Assembly: GCF_900104555.1 (NCBI RefSeq)
Contig: NZ_FNJU01000001.1
Span: 372,001-436,000, forward strand
Direction: 5' to 3'
Length of the DNA stretch: 64,000 bases
Origin: Litchfieldia salsa
Lineage (GTDB): Bacteria; Bacillota; Bacilli; Bacillales; Bacillaceae_L
How positions within the stretch are numbered: the first letter of the stretch is position 1; each line of letters begins with the position of its first letter. The position numbers were made by a program, and so were the translations under genes. The notes below the pieces were generated by a model, which was given only the letters and a program-made list of their open reading frames with translations, made no database searches and was not told the origin of the DNA. Shown one piece after another: positions 16,301 through 24,575 of this stretch.

Positions 16301-17571
16301 TGTTGTGGGAAACGTGTATGAGTAACGAAAAATTCCTTACCAGCCTCTTCATCAATATAATAAGAGTTATGTCCTGGAGATAGGTAACCTGTTCCAATTC
16401 CTGTACCAGCTTCTCCTAGATCTCTTTTAAATAAGAAGTTTCCGATCATTTTATTTCCAATTTCTTTATGATCATCATTTCCTGGGAAGTTTCCTACCCC
16501 AAGATCAAATGATTCTGGATGTACAGCTTGAGTTCCGTCTGCATCTACATAAGGACCCTCGATATTTTTCGATCTGAACTGTCTCATTTGATAACCACCA
16601 TCAGACGCTAATCCGCCGTAAGTGATATATAAGTAATAATAGTCTGTTTGCGCATCATATAATGCATATGTTGCTTCTGCAGATCTACCATATCCATTTG
16701 CAATCTTCGTACCGAAATATCGATCAATCATTCTACCATCTTCTGTTTGTCCATCTACTCCAGGATAATATGGTAAGCCTGTTTGTTTATCTAATTCTAA
16801 AACGAATGTACCACCAGACCATGATCCGTATGTCATCCATAGCTTGCCATCTCTACCATATAGAATGTTTGCATCAATTGCATTTGTATAAAGCTTATTA
16901 TTATAAGCACCAGTTGAAGTAAACCATGCTGGATTTACCTCTTTGATCGTACCATTATCGATTAGTTTTGATAGATTCGTGTTTGACCAGTGTTTATTTA
17001 CTTGACTGTTATTATCATAGGCTTCTACGTTCGTAAAGCCTGAGTACATAATTGTATCTACATATTTATAAGGACCTTCAATATTCTTCGAAGACGCAAT
17101 CCCTATCGCAGAACGAATATAAGTAGAAGAAACACTGTAATACATCGTATATGCACCAGTCGTTCCATCTTCATTCACAAAATCCTTATTCCAAATAATA
17201 TCTGGAGCCCAAACTGCGAACCCATTTTTACTATCTGAATCATTTTCTCCTGCCCACTTAAATGACTCTGCTAGATTTGCAGATAAATCGCCATAAAGAG
17301 TGTTATTTGGAGTGCTATATCCATTTGTGAAGTTTTCCCAATTAATTAAATCGGTCGACTTAGCAGCAGCAATATGTGAACCAAACACATAATATGTACC
17401 GCTTTCATTATCTTTTATAATTGAAGGATCATGTACAGATGCCCTTTCAAAGGTCAGTTCAGGTGATTCTGTATTAGTTGTTGTTGGTTCCGCAGCAAAA
17501 CTAGCACCTGGGAACAATAAAATCACTGCTAAAAAAACAAGTGTCATTCTTTTTAAGAATCGTTTATTCAC
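13363..17571 (-). CDS. Cell-wall-anchored GH43 endo-arabinanase with LamG domains
   Basis: 1402 aa. Signal peptide (1-27). GH43 catalytic domain about 35-470 with VHDPSIIKD (first catalytic Asp), followed by a GH43 C-terminal beta domain to about 570 and a bacterial Ig-like domain to about 645. Two LamG/concanavalin-type domains follow (about 645-850 and 860-1055). Then about 18 DPGT repeats (1060-1136), six DPVK repeats, a folded domain (about 1185-1320), a Pro/Lys/Glu-rich stretch and a sortase signal: LPETA at 1366-1370, hydrophobic helix, basic tail. It would hydrolyse arabinan side chains of pectin while attached to peptidoglycan. GTG start behind AGAAGGTG. Flanks: tandem array downstream, a 700-base intergenic region upstream. 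Confidence 0.93.
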   Translation of the reverse strand: MNKRFLKRMTLVFLAVILLFPGASFAAEPTTTNTESPELTFERASVHDPSIIKDNESGTYYVFGSHIAAAKSTDLINWENFTNGYSTPNNTLYGDLSANLAESFKWAGENDSDSKNGFAVWAPDIIWNKDFVNEDGTTGAYTMYYSVSSTYIRSAIGIASSKNIEGPYKYVDTIMYSGFTNVEAYDNNSQVNKHWSNTNLSKLIDNGTIKEVNPAWFTSTGAYNNKLYTNAIDANILYGRDGKLWMTYGSWSGGTFVLELDKQTGLPYYPGVDGQTEDGRMIDRYFGTKIANGYGRSAEATYALYDAQTDYYYLYITYGGLASDGGYQMRQFRSKNIEGPYVDADGTQAVHPESFDLGVGNFPGNDDHKEIGNKMIGNFLFKRDLGEAGTGIGTGYLSPGHNSYYIDEEAGKEFFVTHTRFPQQGEMHEVRVHQAFKNSSQWPVPTPYHYAGETIETVSNTDVLGDYKYINHGKEITGDLTESTWVKLNADQTISGSVTGTWRLYDNYKAELTIDNEGTYDGVFIRQYDPTSKSWVMTFSAMSGDGVVIWGSHVEASSDAELVQAIKAEMSTMYPATVISDLNLPTLATRGTAISWESSHPEVVSTDGVVVRPTFGAEDAVVDLTATITLGDVTETLTITVTVLAEEQGGLAAYYDFSDGFNDRSGNQAAATVTGNRINNEGGEITLVDGVVGQAAKFDGNSGLRLADGLVSGDTYSISLWLKPEAITEFTTAFFGAKTDANWLSVVPYTSWGNTMVWSNNGGEWYDANTDMTIPVDEWSHVTLTVNKGNVEFYINGQAKFEGTGFPHVFDTLDAAFGLGVNYWDTPFKGLMDEVRVYNGVALPAEEVLSLYENPDGLTANYAFEDDLVDLTANNTDGTITGNFIDSTGGEISFAEGIKGKAAVFNGASGIQLPNGLISSNSYSVSVWLKPEELTQHTTTFFGARTNESWLSLVPFGPGVGDTMVWSGTQWYDATTGMQIPVNEWTNVAFTVDNGQITVYVNGEEAFAGEGFTDLFTTTDGVFSLGVNYWDTPYKGLMDDLLIYGNTALTSAEVKAYYDSVVGDPGTDPGTDPGTDPGTDPGTDPGTDPGTDPGTDPGTDPGTDPGTDPGTDPGTDPGTDPGTDPGTDPGTDPGTDPVKDPVKDPVKDPVKDPVKDPVKDVVKDKKELVKEGKVYKTKKASSETSITKEVLDQLEDDASIEMTYKGVTAAVPVALLKTGADITFKFGEVSKAVVDKNNNAVSELFDFNILNGDGSKISEFGNTPVTLSFKIDPKKVKNTADLKVVYIDKDGNKTDEVFKGTFDAETNTLTAEVTHFSIYGVFEIASSPAEPVTDPETKDPAKEEPVAKDPETKDPVKEKTGNGEKLPETATNVFNLLTFGALLMVVGASILFIIRKRNKVIG
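14100..14390 (-). repeat. 12-bp in-gene tandem repeats encoding DPGT and DPVK
   Basis: About 18 copies of a 12-base unit encoding Asp-Pro-Gly-Thr, preceded on the plus strand by six copies of a related unit encoding Asp-Pro-Val-Lys. Units are nearly identical at DNA level (differing at GGA/GGG and CAG/CTG positions), so length is likely to vary between strains by slippage. They make a stiff wall-spanning spacer before the sorting signal. Confidence 0.9.
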
Positions 17572-18278
17572 TTAGCCTACACCTTCTCTTCTTATTATTA
17601 TGATAGCGCAATCATTCTTTCGTTTTGAAAAAGCGACAAAGAAGCGACATTCTTTTTACTCAACTTTCTAAGTGACATATCCATACAAAAGCTCAAAAGT
17701 CGGTAAAATGGCTTACATAAACCCCCTCCTTCTCCCACACATGTACTTATAAGTGGTGAAACGCTTACAACAAAAAACTCAAATAAGTCACTTCAAAATT
17801 AACAATACTATAATTCTAGTAAAATCTCAATAAAATTAAGAAAAATATTACCATTTATAGTACATTATACTAAAAACAGCATTCAGCTTGTGCATACAAC
17901 CAATTATTTTTTAAAAAAAATAAACAAGTCACACCATCTACACAATTATTCATACGTACAAATTGACAAAAAAACATAAATTCCTACAACTAGTTCTCCG
18001 TATGAATTAGCCATTCCCCCCAATTGTTATAGTAGCCTACAGCATGCAAATAAGTTTGCGGTGAAGATCTAGTAAAGTTGTATGAAAAAACTAGATTTTA
18101 AGTGGAATCTAACAGATTACTAGCCCAAATTCGACAACGATTCCCTATAAAATCTCAATTGTTTTATTTAAACAGAATATGTGGTATCCTTATCAATGGT
18201 AAATTATTCTATTTTTACCAACTAACAGGAATGTAAAGAACCCTGATTTTTTTTCGATTGTAAAAGGAGTAATAATAA
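17572..18278. other. Intergenic region between arabinanase and csbB-like operon
   Basis: 707 bases, very AT-rich, no credible gene. On the minus strand AAGGAGGGGG followed six bases later by ATG-TAA (17713-17731) forms a ribosome site with a start-stop codon pair in the probable arabinanase leader. A sequence close to a CcpA cre, TGAAACGCTTACA (17757-17769), lacks one base of the consensus. An AraR-like operator lies at 17948-17963. Confidence 0.5.
17948..17963. promoter_or_regulatory. Putative AraR operator
   Basis: ATTCATACGTACAAAT matches the palindromic ara-box ATTTGTACGTACAAAT at 14 of 16 positions, with the right half perfect. AraR represses arabinan and arabinose genes in Bacillus. 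The site is about 380 bases upstream of the arabinanase start, far for simple repression, so either the promoter is distal or the match is fortuitous. Confidence 0.4.
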
Positions 18279-19262
18279 ATGAATCTGTTAACAATCTTAG
18301 TGCCTGCCTATAATGAAGAGGATGTCCTACAGCAACTATATGATCGATTAAATAAAGTGATAAGTAGTGTACCTTCCTACCAATTTGAAATTTTATTTGT
18401 GAATGATGGTAGTAAAGATCATACCTTATCGATTATAAAAAAAATAAGAGAACGAGATAAAGGAGTTTCTTATCTGAATCTGTCTCGTAATTTCGGGAAA
18501 GAGATTGCTATGATTGCAGGCTTAGACCATGCCAAAGGTGATGCTGTTATCATAATCGATGCTGATTTGCAGGATCCTCCAGAGTTAATCCCTGAAATGA
18601 TTAAGTATTGGGAAATGGGATATGATGATGTTTACGCCAAGAGAAAGTCTCGGTCTGGTGAATCATGGTTTAAAAAATGGTCATCCTCCACTTTTTATAA
18701 GCTGCTTCAAAAAATAACAAAGATTCCGATTCAAGAAAATACTGGTGATTTTCGCCTCCTTGATAGGCGATGTGTGGAAGCACTTAAGCAAATCCGTGAG
18801 ACTCAAAGGTACACAAAAGGAATGTTTAGCTGGATTGGCTATCATAAAATGGAGCTATTATTTGACCGTGATTCAAGAGCTGCTGGTGAAACAAAATGGA
18901 ATTATGCTAGATTAGTAGACTTAGCCATCGAGGGAATTACTTCGTTTACAACGGCTCCATTGAGATTATCAGCTTTATTTGGTTGTGTAGTATCCTTTTT
19001 TTCTTTTATCTATATTATTTGGATTGTAACAAACACACTTTTATTCGGGGCATCTGTTGCTGGATATCCTTCTTTAATGACAGTCGTTTTATTTTTAGGT
19101 GGAATTCAACTGCTCTCATTAGGAATTATCGGAGAGTATTTGGGGAGAATCTTCAATGAGACGAAACGTCGACCACTTTATTTAATAGATGAATATAATA
19201 ATCAAAAGGCTTTAAACCGAAACACAGATATAGCTGAAGTTAAAACATTTGTGCATCACTGA
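18279..19262 (+). CDS. csbB: GtrB/CsbB-type polyprenyl-phosphate glycosyltransferase
   Basis: 327 aa GT2 enzyme. N-terminal GT-A domain with LVPAYNEED, FVNDGSKD, NLSRNFGKE and the metal-binding DADLQDPPE; ENTGDFRLLDR and a C-terminal pair of transmembrane helices ending in GEYLGRIFNETKRRP. It loads a sugar onto undecaprenyl phosphate on the cytoplasmic face. With the GtrA-like flippase next door and the YfhO-type transferase after that, it forms a three-component glycosylation system, described in Gram-positives for lipoteichoic or wall teichoic acids. Ribosome site AAAGGAG lies about nine bases before ATG. Confidence 0.88.
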   Translation: MNLLTILVPAYNEEDVLQQLYDRLNKVISSVPSYQFEILFVNDGSKDHTLSIIKKIRERDKGVSYLNLSRNFGKEIAMIAGLDHAKGDAVIIIDADLQDPPELIPEMIKYWEMGYDDVYAKRKSRSGESWFKKWSSSTFYKLLQKITKIPIQENTGDFRLLDRRCVEALKQIRETQRYTKGMFSWIGYHKMELLFDRDSRAAGETKWNYARLVDLAIEGITSFTTAPLRLSALFGCVVSFFSFIYIIWIVTNTLLFGASVAGYPSLMTVVLFLGGIQLLSLGIIGEYLGRIFNETKRRPLYLIDEYNNQKALNRNTDIAEVKTFVHH

Positions 19263-19276
19263 AACAGAGGGAGACT

Positions 19277-19675
19277 ATGAACAATAAGAAAGAAATCATA
19301 AACTATCTAATCTTTGGGGTACTAACAACTGCTATTAATATTATCAGCTTTTGGATCCTTGATCGTCTGGTTGGGTTGGATTACCGACTAGCAACCAGCA
19401 TTGCCTGGATTTTATCCGTCATTTTTGCTTTTGTGACAAATAAATTGTATGTGTTTAATAGTATTGGTAAAGATGTCTATTCCGTTATAAAAGAGTTTTC
19501 TTCTTTTATCTTTTTTCGCTTGCTGTCCTACGCATTAGACCTTATCACCATGATTATGCTGGTGGAATCCATTCAAATGGACAGCTTGTATGCAAAGGTA
19601 CTAGCAAACGTATTGGTTGTTATTTTCAACTATTTCGCTAGTAAATTTATTATCTTTAAGACCTTAGAAAAATAG
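19277..19675 (+). CDS. GtrA-like flippase
   Basis: 132 aa with four transmembrane helices and the family N-terminus (INYLIFGVLTTAINIISFWI) and C-terminal NYFASKFIIFK. GtrA proteins are thought to flip polyprenyl-phosphate-linked sugars across the membrane. It starts 14 bases after the glycosyltransferase gene, with AGAGGGAG as ribosome site, and lies before the YfhO-like gene. The pathway role follows from this order. Confidence 0.88.
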   Translation: MNNKKEIINYLIFGVLTTAINIISFWILDRLVGLDYRLATSIAWILSVIFAFVTNKLYVFNSIGKDVYSVIKEFSSFIFFRLLSYALDLITMIMLVESIQMDSLYAKVLANVLVVIFNYFASKFIIFKTLEK

Positions 19676-19700
19676 TAGAAAAAGTATACTTTGAGAACCC

Positions 19701-19822
19701 AGGCTGATTGAAAACGCTTGAAGTCGAGGCGCACCCCCTTGAGAGGAGCGGAGTTACCAAGAGGGTAATGAGCACCGAGCGAGGGGTTGCAACGAAGAAT
19801 ACGAGCGTTTGTCAACAGCCTG
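19701..19822. repeat. Palindromic repeat between gtrA-like and yfhO-like genes
   Basis: GC-rich insertion with inverted ends: AGGCTG ... AAAACGCT at the left and AGCGTTT ... CAGCCT at the right, enclosing further paired blocks (CGAGGCGC, GAGCACCGAGCGAGG). It separates two genes that are normally close together. The structure is that of a mobile palindromic unit rather than a coding insertion sequence. It is unrelated in sequence to the repeats at 2248 and 6995. Confidence 0.7.
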
Positions 19823-19852
19823 ACTCATGAGAAATTGAAAGGATATTAGTTC

Positions 19853-22423
19853 ATGAACAAAACAAAAGATGTACTGAAGCTCTTGGGGTTATTTATCACC
19901 CCTATTTTTATATTATTAACTGTACTTATAAAATTAAAAATAGCTCCGTTTGGTGAGGAATCGATTTGGTATATTGATCTCCCAGCTCAAATGACGATGT
20001 TTTATCATCATTTATATGATGTCTTTCAAGGAGACAGCAGCGCGATTTATACATGGAATTATGGAATGGGCACCTCTTTTTGGGCCACCATCTGTTATTA
20101 TTTATCATCACCATTATCGATTTTAATCCTGCTATTCCCAGAATCTTATATGCCTTATTCTATCTTAATGATTTGGCTAGCGAAAATCGGGCTCAGTTCT
20201 GTGACCATGTCGTATTTATTAAAAAAGCATTTTACAAAACAAGGATTCATCATTTTTATCTTTTCAATCAGCTATGCACTGATTTCATTTTCGATTACCT
20301 ATTACTTCTTACCAATGTGGTTAGATGCGATTTATTTACTACCACTGATCATTGCAGGCGTTCATGATCTATTAAAATCTGAAAAGCACTCTTTATTCTT
20401 AATCAGCTTAACGATCTTATTCTTTGCAAATTTCTATATTGCGTATATGGTTGGAATTTTTGTCTTTCTCTATTTTGTTGCTGAATGCATTGTACATCAA
20501 TTTAACAAAAAAGAGCTGATAAATAGAGTCGTACTCTTTTTCAAGAGCGTCTTTTTCGCCTTTTTATTCACGTCATTCATCACTATTCCTACATACCTTG
20601 AACTAAGAAGTAATAAGTATACGTCTGAAGCAATTGAGTTAACTACCTATCTATTAAACCCGCTAGAGCTATATTCTTATTTTTTCAATGGTACGACTCC
20701 CATTCAAAATATAAGTATTTATGCGGGGCTCGTGGTTCTTTTATTAGTGCCTTTATATTTCTTTAATGATAAATACCATGTTAGAGAACGGGTTGTTTAC
20801 GGATTGTTAGTAGCGTTTGTTTTATTCAGTATGACAAGCACTTTATTAAACATGGCTTGGCATGTTTTTGAAATGCCAAATGGTGCTTATTATCGCTATG
20901 CATTTATTGTGTCATTCTTAATGATCATCTTTTCTGTAAAAGCACTCACTAAGTTGGAATTCTCGACAATAAAGCCATTGATGATTGTGCTTATTTTTAA
21001 CATAGTGATCTTAAGTTTAGCAAACAAGCTATTTAATCAGACGGTCTTTAATTTAGATTTAATTAATCGAAATATAGTGTTATTGGCTTTGTTTACCGTA
21101 ATACTTGTTATTTTAATGAATAAGAAAATGTCTAGTAAGGTACATACTCTTGCTAAAATCGGCCTATGCCTTCTGATCTTTATTGATCTTGGGCTGAATA
21201 TCCAAGCTGTTTTAGTAAACTATATGAAGGTTTCTCGACCATATAACTGGTATAACACCCATAACCCTTCATACTCAAACGCCATTGACCGATTGCATGA
21301 GATGGATGATTCGTTTTTCCGAACGAAGGTTGAACCGAGCCTATCACAATCAAAAAATGAATCCCTAAGATATAAATATAAAGGCATGTCCATCTATACC
21401 TCTACTGGTCAGGCAGAGCATAATCTATTTTTAAATCAGCTTGGTTACCCTGCTAATACTCGGGCAGCTGGGATGGAGAATGGAATCTTTTTGAGTGATA
21501 CCTTATTAGGATTTAAATATGTCGTAACCACCCAAGAATTAGATGATAGAATCTATACGAAGATGTTTGAAGAAGAAGAGATTAATGTATATAAAATCAA
21601 TACGAATCTTCCATTAGGATACATGGTGAATGAAGGATTTATGACTCACATCGGTGAAACAGACCTATTCAGCATACAAAACAGTCTAATTAATGGTCAT
21701 AACAGCGATGCTTTCTATTATGAACAGCAAGACCCTCAACTAACATTAAACGGATTAGTGAGTCAATTAGATGCTGAGGGAAATAGTCTGCTACAAAGAC
21801 AGACAGCAACTTCAACTCCTTCTATAGAAGCAAACATAAGCATCAATGAAACAAGAGAATTATATATGAAGGTGGACAGTGAGACTTATAAGAATGTTGA
21901 AGATAAGATCGAAATCTTCATAAACAACACACCTATTGTTGCGTTAAAGACGGAAATATCAAACTTACTTCATTTAGGTACTTACCAAGATGAAAAACTA
22001 ACGATCAACATTAAGCTAAAAGATAGCCTACAAAGTCTTCAAACGCCTGTTTTTTATACATTAAATCATTCAATGTTAGAAAAGCAGATAAATGAGTTAA
22101 AAGGTGAATCTCTTGTCATTAAGGATTATTCTGATACGAATGTACGTGGAGAGCTCACGGTCAATCAAGACGAAGAGATGTTATTTATGAGTATTCCTTA
22201 TGATGACAATTGGAAGGTTACAGTTGATGGTGTGACTACCGAATACACTAAAATAGGTAATTTTATTGGGATTCCGTTGGAGAAAGGGACGCATGAGATT
22301 CATTTAGAGTATATTCCTAGAATTTTGTATATTTGTATGGGAGTTTCGGCGGTATCATTGTTAGGTTATTTGGTTCTTGTTTTTGGGGGTAGGAAAAAGG
22401 ATCGAAAGCGTAGTGGAGCATGA
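19853..22423 (+). CDS. yfhO: YfhO family membrane glycosyltransferase
   Basis: 856 aa. About a dozen transmembrane helices in the first 470 residues, including the WYIDLPAQMTMFYHHLYDV loop with the aspartate expected in GT-C enzymes, then a large extracellular C-terminal region, a final helix and the basic tail RKKDRKRS. YfhO proteins transfer sugar from the polyprenyl carrier to an acceptor such as lipoteichoic acid. Last gene of the csbB-gtrA-yfhO operon, although a 178-base gap containing a palindromic repeat precedes it. Ribosome site GAAAGGA is present before ATG. Confidence 0.88.
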   Translation: MNKTKDVLKLLGLFITPIFILLTVLIKLKIAPFGEESIWYIDLPAQMTMFYHHLYDVFQGDSSAIYTWNYGMGTSFWATICYYLSSPLSILILLFPESYMPYSILMIWLAKIGLSSVTMSYLLKKHFTKQGFIIFIFSISYALISFSITYYFLPMWLDAIYLLPLIIAGVHDLLKSEKHSLFLISLTILFFANFYIAYMVGIFVFLYFVAECIVHQFNKKELINRVVLFFKSVFFAFLFTSFITIPTYLELRSNKYTSEAIELTTYLLNPLELYSYFFNGTTPIQNISIYAGLVVLLLVPLYFFNDKYHVRERVVYGLLVAFVLFSMTSTLLNMAWHVFEMPNGAYYRYAFIVSFLMIIFSVKALTKLEFSTIKPLMIVLIFNIVILSLANKLFNQTVFNLDLINRNIVLLALFTVILVILMNKKMSSKVHTLAKIGLCLLIFIDLGLNIQAVLVNYMKVSRPYNWYNTHNPSYSNAIDRLHEMDDSFFRTKVEPSLSQSKNESLRYKYKGMSIYTSTGQAEHNLFLNQLGYPANTRAAGMENGIFLSDTLLGFKYVVTTQELDDRIYTKMFEEEEINVYKINTNLPLGYMVNEGFMTHIGETDLFSIQNSLINGHNSDAFYYEQQDPQLTLNGLVSQLDAEGNSLLQRQTATSTPSIEANISINETRELYMKVDSETYKNVEDKIEIFINNTPIVALKTEISNLLHLGTYQDEKLTINIKLKDSLQSLQTPVFYTLNHSMLEKQINELKGESLVIKDYSDTNVRGELTVNQDEEMLFMSIPYDDNWKVTVDGVTTEYTKIGNFIGIPLEKGTHEIHLEYIPRILYICMGVSAVSLLGYLVLVFGGRKKDRKRSGA

Positions 22424-22434
22424 ATGGTTAAGGC

Positions 22435-22480
22435 TGAGTCAAAGGGTTGTTGATTAACTTCCTTTTGACTTTTTCTATCT
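22435..22480 (+). terminator. Probable terminator of the csbB-gtrA-yfhO operon
   Basis: AGTCAAAGG pairs with CCTTTTGACT (one bulge) followed by TTTTTCT, about 15 bases past the yfhO stop. Confidence 0.6.
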
Positions 22481-22956
22481 CGTTACTTAACTTGTGATTT
22501 TTCGTAAAAATTACTATATGAATAGCGAGTATGATAAGACCTTAAGTACTGATTTCAATGAGAATTTGTCAATCTTGATAGTTCGTCAACATACTATCTC
22601 TGCGATGTAAATGCCATCTCGCCTCGCCCATTTCTCTGTCTAACTCACTTTCACCTCCGCCTTCTTGTATCGATTTTTGTGCATGGAGGAGAATAGGAGG
22701 AGAATTTACCGCTATTGTTTATGGGAAGCTTAAAAAAGGAAGATTAAGGGGAAATATTACCGTTAACGGCTCTAAATTATTAGAAATCCAAGGATTTTCA
22801 CTAAATAAGGGAAAAAACTCCTCTTATTATTAAGAAAATAGGGCTATTTCCATAAATAGGGGGAATTTTTCCGCTTATTTTTCATCTATGAAATTGAAAA
22901 CTCCAGATTCAACGGTACCTGTTAGGAGCTCCACTCCATACTCTTGCTATACTGCC
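22481..22956. other. Gene-free region with short degenerate repeats
   Basis: 476 bases without a credible gene. Between about 22690 and 22890 the motif GGAGAATTTACCGCT / GGGGAAATATTACCG / GGGGGAATTTTTCCGCTTAT recurs, separated by A-rich spacers. These look like decayed copies of a short interspersed repeat. Confidence 0.45.
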
Positions 22957-23325
22957 TTATCTTTCTACCAATTCAAGCTTCTCACCATTCGGACCTTCGA
23001 AAAACGCAATCTTCACTGTACCATTAAAAATGTTTCGAGGTTCCTCATCTACTAATTTGACACCAGCTTCTTTTAAGCGTACGAGTTCAGCTTCAATGTT
23101 GCCCACAGTAAATGCCAAGTGGTTTACAATTCCTTCGCTTTCAACCTTGACTCCATAGACAAGCTCAACCTCTGCACTCGGCTGCTCTGGGAAAAATAAA
23201 AACGCAAGCTCAACCGTGTCATTTAACCACTCTCTCTTTCTTAATTCTAAACCGAGGATATTTTGATAGAACGCTAAAGACTCGTCCATATCTTTGACCA
23301 TAATTCCCACATGTTCGATTTTCAC
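22957..23325 (-). CDS. VOC family (glyoxalase-type) protein
   Basis: 122 aa. KIEHVGIMVKDMDESLAFYQNILG (motif seen in parts) and the second half NHLAFTVGNIEAELVRLKEAG with a final EGPNGEKLELVE make a complete VOC fold, with His5, Glu/His in the second module and the terminal Glu as likely metal ligands. Substrate unknown; family members include lactoylglutathione lyases, dioxygenases and antibiotic-binding proteins. GTG start with AGGAGG eight bases upstream. Encoded alone. Confidence 0.88.
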   Translation of the reverse strand: MKIEHVGIMVKDMDESLAFYQNILGLELRKREWLNDTVELAFLFFPEQPSAEVELVYGVKVESEGIVNHLAFTVGNIEAELVRLKEAGVKLVDEEPRNIFNGTVKIAFFEGPNGEKLELVER

Positions 23326-23558
23326 TGGGCATTCCTCCTACCAAAAATTAGTATGTATTGTACTCTTATATTATAATCTGAGGATGATTGTTCCGATAGC
23401 CAAAGATGTTTAAAATTATATCTTTCTACTTTCCCCTAAATCATACCATAACATATGAAATATAGAGTGCTTAACTGGTAGCTTTTCATCCCTCTTATCA
23501 GCCCATTTTTTTGGATGATAATCAGAAATCAGAGGCGTTCGCTCATCCTAAATTTCAC

Positions 23559-23590
23559 AAAGGAAAAAGAGCGATTCCCATGATATCGCC
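23559..23590 (-). terminator. Terminator of DUF4367-like gene
   Basis: GGGCGAT/ATCGCTC stem on the minus strand followed by TTTTTCC, close behind the stop at 23600. It resembles the GCGATA hairpin at 4232-4256. Confidence 0.6.
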
Positions 23591-23599
23591 CTAGTACAG

Positions 23600-24073
23600 T
23601 TATTTTATCGACCTAGCGATCTCAATCATTTCTTCCTTAGTAATCCGATGACTAGTCATTTCGATATAGGTCCCATCCTGCTTCCAGCAAAGAATCCCAC
23701 CTAATGGTTCATTCTCCCATGCTTGAAAATAGGCTGGTTGCTTATTAATAATAAGATCATCCATACCATTATAGGATCGAAACGGATCAATTGAACCTCT
23801 TTGTTCGATCCCTACTTGCAGGAATTCATCATTAGCATCCATATAATGCAGACTAAAGGTTTTCACCACATTTGAATCAGGATAGGTTTTAATTTCTAAC
23901 GTCCAACTCTCTGGAAATTCTTCAGGAACTAATACCATAAAGGATACCTTCTCCTGAATCTCTTCAATCGTTAAACTATCATGATTATACTTGATTTCTC
24001 TCGCATCGATGTTTGCCGGGAAACAAATGACTACTAGCATAATAGCACTGATAAAATAAACCTTAAAAGACAT
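23600..24073 (-). CDS. Secreted DUF4367-like protein
   Basis: 157 aa with a signal peptide (VYFISAIMLVVICFPANIDA). The C-terminal half, QPAYFQAWENEPLGGILCWK followed by DGTYIEMTS and a helix TKEEMIEIARSI, fits the DUF4367 pattern found in Bacillus anti-sigma-like and secreted proteins. No transmembrane or sigma-binding domain is present, so this is a stand-alone extracellular version. Function unknown. A decayed paralogue lies at 28657-28854. Confidence 0.7.
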   Translation of the reverse strand: MSFKVYFISAIMLVVICFPANIDAREIKYNHDSLTIEEIQEKVSFMVLVPEEFPESWTLEIKTYPDSNVVKTFSLHYMDANDEFLQVGIEQRGSIDPFRSYNGMDDLIINKQPAYFQAWENEPLGGILCWKQDGTYIEMTSHRITKEEMIEIARSIK

Positions 24074-24205
24074 CTCACAACCTCATTTCTATCGCAACAT
24101 TTGAGCTTAGTATTTCCGTCTTTTGATACACTTATCAAAAATGAATAGAAATCTATTTTGTTGATTAAAATGATGCTATCATGATAACCATGGTGGTGCT
24201 AAAAA

Positions 24206-24505
24206 ATGAAGATTCCCGCTAGAGAACTCTATTATTTGGACGTCATTCAGAAATTACCTCATCGAACAAAGACTATTTTAGGAGAATTGATTTTTCGAGG
24301 ATCAAAGGATGGTTTCATTGTTTTGAAAAAGAGGACACGGGAGATTCAACAATTAATAGAGTTAGGCTTAATTGTAGATAACCCGATTTATCGTGGAAAA
24401 GGATTTAGCATATCAATCCTCCCCACTGCGCCTCATCTTCACCGAGCTTATAAAAGGAAGTTTCAACGAGAAGGTGGAGTTGTGATTGAGAAGGAGTCTA
24501 GTTGA
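24206..24505 (+). CDS. Small basic hypothetical protein with decayed copies elsewhere in the window
   Basis: 99 aa, basic, predicted mostly helical at the N-terminus (YLDVIQKLPHRTKTILGELI). It includes KKRTREIQQLIELGLIVDNP, which looks like a short winged-helix or coiled segment, and a basic tail (HRAYKRKFQREGG). I do not recognise the family. Nearly identical DNA occurs at 37795-38045 (frameshifted) and a 20-base fragment at 29469-29488, so the unit has been duplicated recently. Its stop overlaps its own terminator. Confidence 0.6.
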   Translation: MKIPARELYYLDVIQKLPHRTKTILGELIFRGSKDGFIVLKKRTREIQQLIELGLIVDNPIYRGKGFSISILPTAPHLHRAYKRKFQREGGVVIEKESS

Positions 24506-24533
24506 ACAATCATATTGACTAGACTCCTTTTTT
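24493..24533 (+). terminator. Terminator of the small basic protein gene
   Basis: AAGGAGTCTAGT/ACTAGACTCCTT with a loop of about 15 bases followed by TTTTTG. The left arm overlaps the end of the coding sequence. Confidence 0.8.
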
Positions 24534-24575
24534 GTATTCTTTGTTTACTTTTTTCCTACATCATTTTTTTACAAG

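Noticed and set aside
17757-17769. CcpA cre at TGAAACGCTTACA
   Set aside because: One base short of the consensus spacing, so not listed as a separate site.
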